Below are positions 8,139-12,121 of a stretch of DNA of 12,121 bases, one piece after another. The notes beneath the pieces are model-generated. The model was given only the letters and a program-made list of their open reading frames with translations, had not been told where the DNA came from and made no database searches. The position numbers and the translations under genes are program-made. Source of the stretch: CAZIWJ01 sp964542855 (lineage in GTDB: Bacteria; Bacteroidota; Bacteroidia; Cytophagales; Cyclobacteriaceae); NCBI GenBank assembly GCA_964542855.1, contig CAZIWJ010000102.1:1-12121 (forward strand), given 5' to 3'. Within the stretch, counting starts at the first letter, position 1; every line of letters starts with the position of its first letter.

Positions 8139-9164
8139 TTATACATACTTATTTTTTACCGAAATAATTTCACTAATAATACTTAAAGCAATTTCTGGTG
8201 CGGTTTTGGCGTGGATATCAACTCCGATCGGAGCACGGATTTGCTGTATGGCTTTTTCACTAACACCTAATTCCTGTAAGCGAGCTATTCGTTTGGCGTG
8301 GGTTTTTCGGCTTCCAAGCGCCCCGATGTAAGCTACATCTTTGTTCAGGATTACCTGCAGGGCATTATCGTCTATCTTTGGGTCGTGAGAAAGAATAGCA
8401 AAGTAACTGTGTTTTCCGAGTACAAACCGTTCCAGCACCTCGGAGGGGTACTCAATAAAAATCTGGTCGGGAAGCTGATCGAAATGGGTCTTCCTGGCAA
8501 ACGTATCACGTGGGTCGATGAGTATTACTTCAAAACCGAATTCTTTTCCCAATTTAATTAGGCCACTGGTGACGTGGGCGGCTCCTACAATAAACAGCTG
8601 ATTTTTGCGGGGAAAGGGGTGGATAAAGTAATCTGTTCCGTCTTTTTCTACCAGGGCATGGGTTCTTTTATCCAGGGTTTCGGCCGCAGTTGTTTGCATT
8701 GCTGAATCAATTGGCGCCCCGATAATTTCCCCGTTTTCGGTTATCAGGGTGTTTTCCTGTTCGCCGTCTTTCAATGCGGTAACCAGGGTAGCATTTTTGT
8801 TTTCCCTCAGGTGGGCTACCAGTTGCTTCCAAAGTTGGTCGTTAATACCGGGAACCAGGAATTGCTGAACAAACACTTTTATGTTGCCTCCACAACTTAA
8901 GCCAACATTCCAGGCCTCATCATCAGAAACCCCAAAAGCCAGCTTTTTTCCTTCACCATTTTCAATTAACGGTAGCGCAGCTTTAACAACGGCTCCTTCC
9001 ACGCATCCACCACTTACCGAACCTACAATTTCCCCATCCTCGCCTACCAGCATCGTCGATCCTACCGGCCTTGGCGACGATCCCCAGGTTTTAGTTACCC
9101 GGGCCAGGGCAAACGGCTGTTGGTTTGCCAACCAGTTTTCAATTAATGGAAGATGTTCTTTCAT
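8139..9164 (-). CDS. XdhC/CoxI-family molybdenum hydroxylase maturation protein
   Basis: XdhC-family proteins bind molybdenum cofactor and help sulfurate it and insert it into xanthine dehydrogenase-type enzymes. The 341 residues show the N-terminal CoxI/XdhC domain, with TWGSSPRPVGSTMLV (26-40), GSVSGGCVEGAV (48-59; Cys54) and GLSCGG (88-93; Cys91). The C-terminal Rossmann domain has FIVGAAHV (191-198), IDPRD (216-220), LSHDPKID (258-265) and the RAPIGVDIHAKTAPEIALSI block (310-329). Both conserved cysteines are present. No xanthine dehydrogenase or other molybdoenzyme subunit is in the window, but a MoaD/ThiS-like gene starts divergently 105 nt away, consistent with a cofactor theme. It is the first gene of the minus-strand cluster that runs towards trxA. 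Confidence 0.92.
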   Translation of the reverse strand: MKEHLPLIENWLANQQPFALARVTKTWGSSPRPVGSTMLVGEDGEIVGSVSGGCVEGAVVKAALPLIENGEGKKLAFGVSDDEAWNVGLSCGGNIKVFVQQFLVPGINDQLWKQLVAHLRENKNATLVTALKDGEQENTLITENGEIIGAPIDSAMQTTAAETLDKRTHALVEKDGTDYFIHPFPRKNQLFIVGAAHVTSGLIKLGKEFGFEVILIDPRDTFARKTHFDQLPDQIFIEYPSEVLERFVLGKHSYFAILSHDPKIDDNALQVILNKDVAYIGALGSRKTHAKRIARLQELGVSEKAIQQIRAPIGVDIHAKTAPEIALSIISEIISVKNKYV

Positions 9165-9269
9165 GGTTCATTTGTTAAATTTGTGGTAGTGATATTAGAT
9201 AAAATATATAAATTTATTTAATCGAACGATAAAAAGGCAGGGTTTTTTACGCTCTTAACACTCTTCTCT
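9165..9269. promoter_or_regulatory. Divergent promoter region between xdhC-like and moaD-like genes
   Basis: This AT-rich spacer separates two divergently transcribed gene clusters and must hold the plus-strand promoter and probably the minus-strand one. On the plus strand TAAATTTG at 9176-9183 matches the Bacteroidota -7 consensus TAnnTTTG exactly and would give a leader of roughly 80 nt. No clean -33 TTTG at the usual distance is visible. On the minus strand only weak AT-rich candidates such as TATATTTT are seen. There is no convincing operator palindrome or riboswitch. Confidence 0.45.
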
Positions 9270-9542
9270 ATGGTTACAGTTAAATTCACTTCCGCACTTA
9301 AACGATTTTACCCCGATCTTACCGATACCCGGGTAAAGGAGGGCTCAGTGGCCAGTATTGTTCAACAATTGAATAACACCTACCAGGGGTTAGATTCCTT
9401 TCTGCTGCAAGAAGATGGCTCTCTGAGGAAACATGTAAATATTTTTATTGAAGAAGAATTGATTAACGACCGGGTGTCTTTGTCTGACGAAGTGGCTTCC
9501 AACCAGGAGGTGCTCATCTTTCAGGCCTTATCCGGGGGGTAG
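9270..9542 (+). CDS. MoaD/ThiS-family ubiquitin-like sulfur carrier
   Basis: The protein is 90 residues with a beta-grasp pattern and ends exactly in Gly-Gly (QALSGG then TAG). The C-terminal diglycine is the residue pair that is adenylated and thiocarboxylated in MoaD, ThiS and related carriers. Other family landmarks are VTVKFTSALKRF (2-13), LRKHVNIFIEEELI (52-65, matching the LxxHVxVFVNG segment of MoaD-like proteins) and EVLIFQALSGG (80-90). It could be the small subunit of molybdopterin synthase or a dedicated carrier for another sulfur-transfer pathway. No moaE, moeB or thiF-type activating enzyme is in the window. The next gene starts 3 nt after its stop, so the two are almost certainly co-translated. 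Confidence 0.9.
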   Translation: MVTVKFTSALKRFYPDLTDTRVKEGSVASIVQQLNNTYQGLDSFLLQEDGSLRKHVNIFIEEELINDRVSLSDEVASNQEVLIFQALSGG

Positions 9543-9545
9543 TAT

Positions 9546-10631
9546 ATGAGGAAGCATTTACTGGTTGGAACAGCAAAGGGGCTGGTAGTGTACCGGCTCA
9601 CTAACCCCAATAACTGGAAGCCCGATAAGGTTCACTTCGAAGGTTTCAACGCAACCATGGTTTATTGCGATGAACGCCACAACCGTTGGTGGGTGGGAAT
9701 AACTCATAAACACTGGGGGCAAAAGTTATATTTTTCCGATAACCAGGGGGAAACCTGGCACCCGGTGGCCGGTCCTAAGTACGAATCCCGAATCTTCCCC
9801 GACGGTAAACCCGCCAAACTCCGGCAAATTTGGTGCATGGCTCATGGAGGAAAACAGTATCCCGATCGGTTGTGGTTGGGAACCGACCCCGGGGGATTGT
9901 TTATTTCTCATAACAACGGTGGAAAATTTGAAATAGTAGAAAGTTTGTGGAATCACCCCAGCCGGCAAACGGAGGGAAAATGGTTCGGGGCCGGAAGCGA
10001 TTTCCCTTTTATTCATTCCATTTTGGTTAACCCCGATAATAATGATCAGGTGTACATTGCGGTTAGTTGCGCCGGGGTGTTTGAAACCCGCGATAGCGGG
10101 TATTCCTGGGAGCCAAAGAACAACGGGCTAATTGCTGCTTACCTGCCCAACCCGAACGTGGAGGTAGGCCACGACCCCCACTGGTTACTTATGCCCGCAA
10201 GCAATACCAACGTGCTCTGGCAGCAAAATCACTGTGGAATTTTTTATACCAGTGATGCGGCTAATCAATGGCACCGGGTGTCGAGCGAACAAAAACTGCC
10301 GCATTACGGTTTTGCACTGGCTATCGACCATACTGATTCGGCCAAAGCCTGGGTAATTCCGGCCGACAGCGACGAGAAAAGAATGGCTCCCGGACTTCAA
10401 CTGCAGGTTTTTCAAACTAGCGATGCCGGAAAAAGCTGGCAGTCGGTTAGCCGGGGTTTACCCGATTCGTTTACTTTTGACGTGGTACTTCGCCAGGCTT
10501 TTCAGAAGCGAGGCGATTACCTGTTTATGGGAACTAATAATGGTAACCTTTATTACAGCCACGCCTATGATATACACTGGCAACAGCTAAGCGGCCATTT
10601 ACCTAAAATTAATACTTTAACCATTACCTGA
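9546..10631 (+). CDS. Cytoplasmic Asp-box (BNR) beta-propeller protein
   Basis: The 361 residues hold repeated Asp-box motifs of the S/TxDxGxxW type: SDNQGETW (64-71), SHNNGGKF (121-128), TRDSGYSW (181-188), a degenerate SDAANQW (236-242), SDAGKSW (292-298) and a weak SHAYDIHW (338-345). Each follows a strand such as KLYFS or GVFET, as in six- or seven-bladed sialidase/BNR-like propellers. There is no signal peptide (MRKHLLVGTAKGLVVY begins the first blade directly), so it should be cytoplasmic, unlike most sialidases. Sialidase catalytic residues, such as an N-terminal FRIP motif, are not seen, so a glycosidase role should not be assumed from the fold. It starts 3 nt after the MoaD/ThiS-like gene, and a G-run in that gene's last codons could serve as its ribosome-binding site. 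dnaE starts 8 nt after its TGA. Confidence 0.85.
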   Translation: MRKHLLVGTAKGLVVYRLTNPNNWKPDKVHFEGFNATMVYCDERHNRWWVGITHKHWGQKLYFSDNQGETWHPVAGPKYESRIFPDGKPAKLRQIWCMAHGGKQYPDRLWLGTDPGGLFISHNNGGKFEIVESLWNHPSRQTEGKWFGAGSDFPFIHSILVNPDNNDQVYIAVSCAGVFETRDSGYSWEPKNNGLIAAYLPNPNVEVGHDPHWLLMPASNTNVLWQQNHCGIFYTSDAANQWHRVSSEQKLPHYGFALAIDHTDSAKAWVIPADSDEKRMAPGLQLQVFQTSDAGKSWQSVSRGLPDSFTFDVVLRQAFQKRGDYLFMGTNNGNLYYSHAYDIHWQQLSGHLPKINTLTIT

Positions 10632-10639
10632 ACATCCCT

Positions 10640-12121
10640 ATGTACCTGATTTACGATACCGAAACTACCGGTTTACCCCGCGACTGGAACGCTCCCATAA
10701 CCAACACTGATAACTGGCCCAGGCTGGTGCAGCTATCGTGGCAATTGCACGGCGCTAAAGGTGAATTACTTAATTCAGGCGATTACATTATTAAACCAGA
10801 AGGGTTTACCATTCCTTTCAACGCAGAAAAAGTGCATGGCATTTCCACCGAAAGGGGGGAAAAGGAAGGATTTAATCTGAATGATACCCTTGATATTTTT
10901 GAACGGGACCTGGCTCGTGCACAGGCAGTAATCGGGCACAATGTTTCTTTCGATGTAAATATCGTAGGAGCTGAACTGGTTCGAAAAGAAAGGAAAAGTG
11001 TGCTACTGAACCTTAAAAAAATCGACACCAAGACGTCTTCTACCGATTTCTGTAAAATTCCCGGGGGAAGAGGCGGACGCTACAAATGGCCTACCCTGTC
11101 GGAACTCCACCAGAAATTGTTCGGAAAGCCCTTCGATGATGCCCATAACTCGGCTTTTGATGTGGACGCTACTGCCCGTTGTTTTTTTGGCCTCATTGAT
11201 AAAAGGGTTATTCAATCGCTCGATCCGGAGGTGAAACCCGACGACATTACCTACCAGGCACCCGACCTGAGCAAGGCCAGTAGGAATATGGATGCAGCGT
11301 CTACTATTTCCACCAGAACAACCGCGGAGGTGGAAGTGGCAACGGTTCAACCGTTCACCCACCTCCACGTGCGCTCGCAATATACCATTTTGAACAGTAC
11401 TGCCGGGATTAAACAGGTGATAAGTAAAGCTAAAAAGCTGGGTATGACTCATGTAGCTTTTACCGATTCTGGTAACATGTACGGGGCTTTTAAAGCGGTT
11501 GCTGAAGGGGAAAAGCAGGGTGTGCAGGTTATTATCGGGTGCGACGTGTACATGGTGGAAGACCGCCACCAGAAGAAATTCACCAAGGATGTGAAAGATA
11601 AACGGCACCAGCAACTGCTACTCGCCAAAAACCAGGAGGGGTACAAGAATTTGTCGAAGCTTTGTTCGCTCGGTTTTATTGAAGGTTACTATGCCGGCTA
11701 CCCCCGGGTAGACAAAGAACTGATTATGCGGTACGCCGATAATATTATTGCCCTTACTGGCGGGTTAAGCGGTGAGATTCCCGATCTCATACTGAACGTG
11801 GGGGAACACCAGGCTGAAGATGCTTTCCGCTGGTGGAAGAAAGTGTTTGGTAACGATTTTTACGTGGAATTACAGCGTCACGGTTTACCTGAAGAAGACC
11901 GCGTGAACCAGATCCTGCTTCGGTTTGCCGAAAAATATGACGTGAAAGTGGTTGCAACCAACAATTCTTACTACGTAGAAAAGAGCGATGCTACGGCTCA
12001 CGATACGTTGATTTGTGTGAAGGATAATGAGTATGCTTCTACTCCCTCCGGACGGGGCCGTGGTTATCGCTTTGCGATGCCAAACAATGAGTTTTACTTC
12101 AAAACACCGGAAGAAATGAAC
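10640..12121 (+). CDS. dnaE: DNA polymerase III alpha subunit with N-terminal DEDDh exonuclease (partial, 5' end)
   Basis: The open frame from ATG at 10640 continues past the window edge: 494 codons, N-terminal part only. Residues 1-185 form a DnaQ-type 3'-5' exonuclease with Exo I DTETTGL (Asp6, Glu8), Exo II GHNVSFD (Asp105) and Exo III HNSAFD (His169, Asp174), so all five DEDDh residues are present. After a low-complexity linker (about 195-237) the DnaE PHP domain begins with FTHLHVRSQYTIL (239-251) and FTDSGNMYGAF (274-284), continuing through LLLAKNQEGYKNLSKL (326-341), VELQRHGLPEE (409-419) and DATAHDTLICV (450-460). Polymerase palm and fingers lie outside the window. Several PHP positions that are normally His appear changed (see findings). 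The product copies the chromosome, with proofreading presumably in cis. It begins 8 nt after the propeller gene, apparently in the same operon. Confidence 0.95.
   Translation, partial: MYLIYDTETTGLPRDWNAPITNTDNWPRLVQLSWQLHGAKGELLNSGDYIIKPEGFTIPFNAEKVHGISTERGEKEGFNLNDTLDIFERDLARAQAVIGHNVSFDVNIVGAELVRKERKSVLLNLKKIDTKTSSTDFCKIPGGRGGRYKWPTLSELHQKLFGKPFDDAHNSAFDVDATARCFFGLIDKRVIQSLDPEVKPDDITYQAPDLSKASRNMDAASTISTRTTAEVEVATVQPFTHLHVRSQYTILNSTAGIKQVISKAKKLGMTHVAFTDSGNMYGAFKAVAEGEKQGVQVIIGCDVYMVEDRHQKKFTKDVKDKRHQQLLLAKNQEGYKNLSKLCSLGFIEGYYAGYPRVDKELIMRYADNIIALTGGLSGEIPDLILNVGEHQAEDAFRWWKKVFGNDFYVELQRHGLPEEDRVNQILLRFAEKYDVKVVATNNSYYVEKSDATAHDTLICVKDNEYASTPSGRGRGYRFAMPNNEFYFKTPEEMN

Noticed and set aside
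9226..9250. TAAAAA...TTTTTA inverted repeat upstream of the moaD-like gene as a regulatory hairpin
   Set aside because: The arms contain almost only A and T, so a chance match in an AT-rich spacer is likely.
9726..10016. Minus-strand open frame opposite the propeller gene
   Set aside because: The propeller frame has clear repeated Asp-box motifs, so the opposite frame is a composition by-product.
9546..10631. Calling the propeller protein a sialidase
   Set aside because: Asp boxes are structural and occur in many propellers. No FRIP motif or catalytic Arg triad was recognised and there is no signal peptide.
11003..11614. A 203-codon open frame on the minus strand opposite dnaE
   Set aside because: It lies entirely antisense to a strongly conserved PHP-coding region, and its translation is His/Cys-rich without a recognisable fold. 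It is a shadow of the real gene.

Overview
The window looks like chromosomal core DNA from a member of the Bacteroidota, most likely a Cytophagales-type bacterium. The reasons are the family make-up (a MetRS with Zn knuckle and C-terminal tRNA-binding domain, a single-POTRA Omp85 protein, an Lgt with an enlarged periplasmic loop, a DnaE with an N-terminal exonuclease), starts that lack a clear Shine-Dalgarno sequence, and boxes matching the Bacteroidota -7 element TAnnTTTG. No IS element, prophage, CRISPR array, tRNA or rRNA was seen. Lineage is inferred from these traits only.

Layout. (1) Positions 1-126 are a non-coding tail downstream of metG that holds a short 14-bp tandem repeat. (2) Positions 127-4816, minus strand, are a close-packed cluster transcribed lgt -> Omp85-like outer membrane protein -> metG: lipoprotein maturation, an outer-membrane barrel and methionyl-tRNA charging. 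(3) Positions 4817-5099 are a divergent/convergent gap. It contains a probable 34-codon membrane microprotein on the plus strand and a strong hairpin that can terminate both it and trxA. (4) Positions 5100-9164, minus strand, are transcribed xdhC-like -> secreted protein of unknown function -> NeuD/PglD-type acyltransferase -> nucleoside phosphorylase -> thioredoxin. The acyltransferase and phosphorylase are separated by 1 nt. (5) Positions 9165-9269 are an AT-rich divergent promoter region. (6) Positions 9270-12121, plus strand, are a tight cluster: a MoaD/ThiS-like sulfur carrier, a cytoplasmic Asp-box beta-propeller, and the first 494 codons of a replicative DNA polymerase III alpha subunit, with gaps of 3 and 8 nt.

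The most interesting points are these. The dnaE product carries an intact DEDDh proofreading domain in front of a PHP domain whose metal-binding histidines appear largely replaced, which suggests proofreading has moved from PHP/separate epsilon to a fused domain. A ubiquitin-like sulfur carrier is paired with a soluble Asp-box propeller, next to an XdhC-family gene and in the same apparent operon as dnaE. A very short single-span membrane protein has its own terminator. Most of the rest is ordinary housekeeping content.
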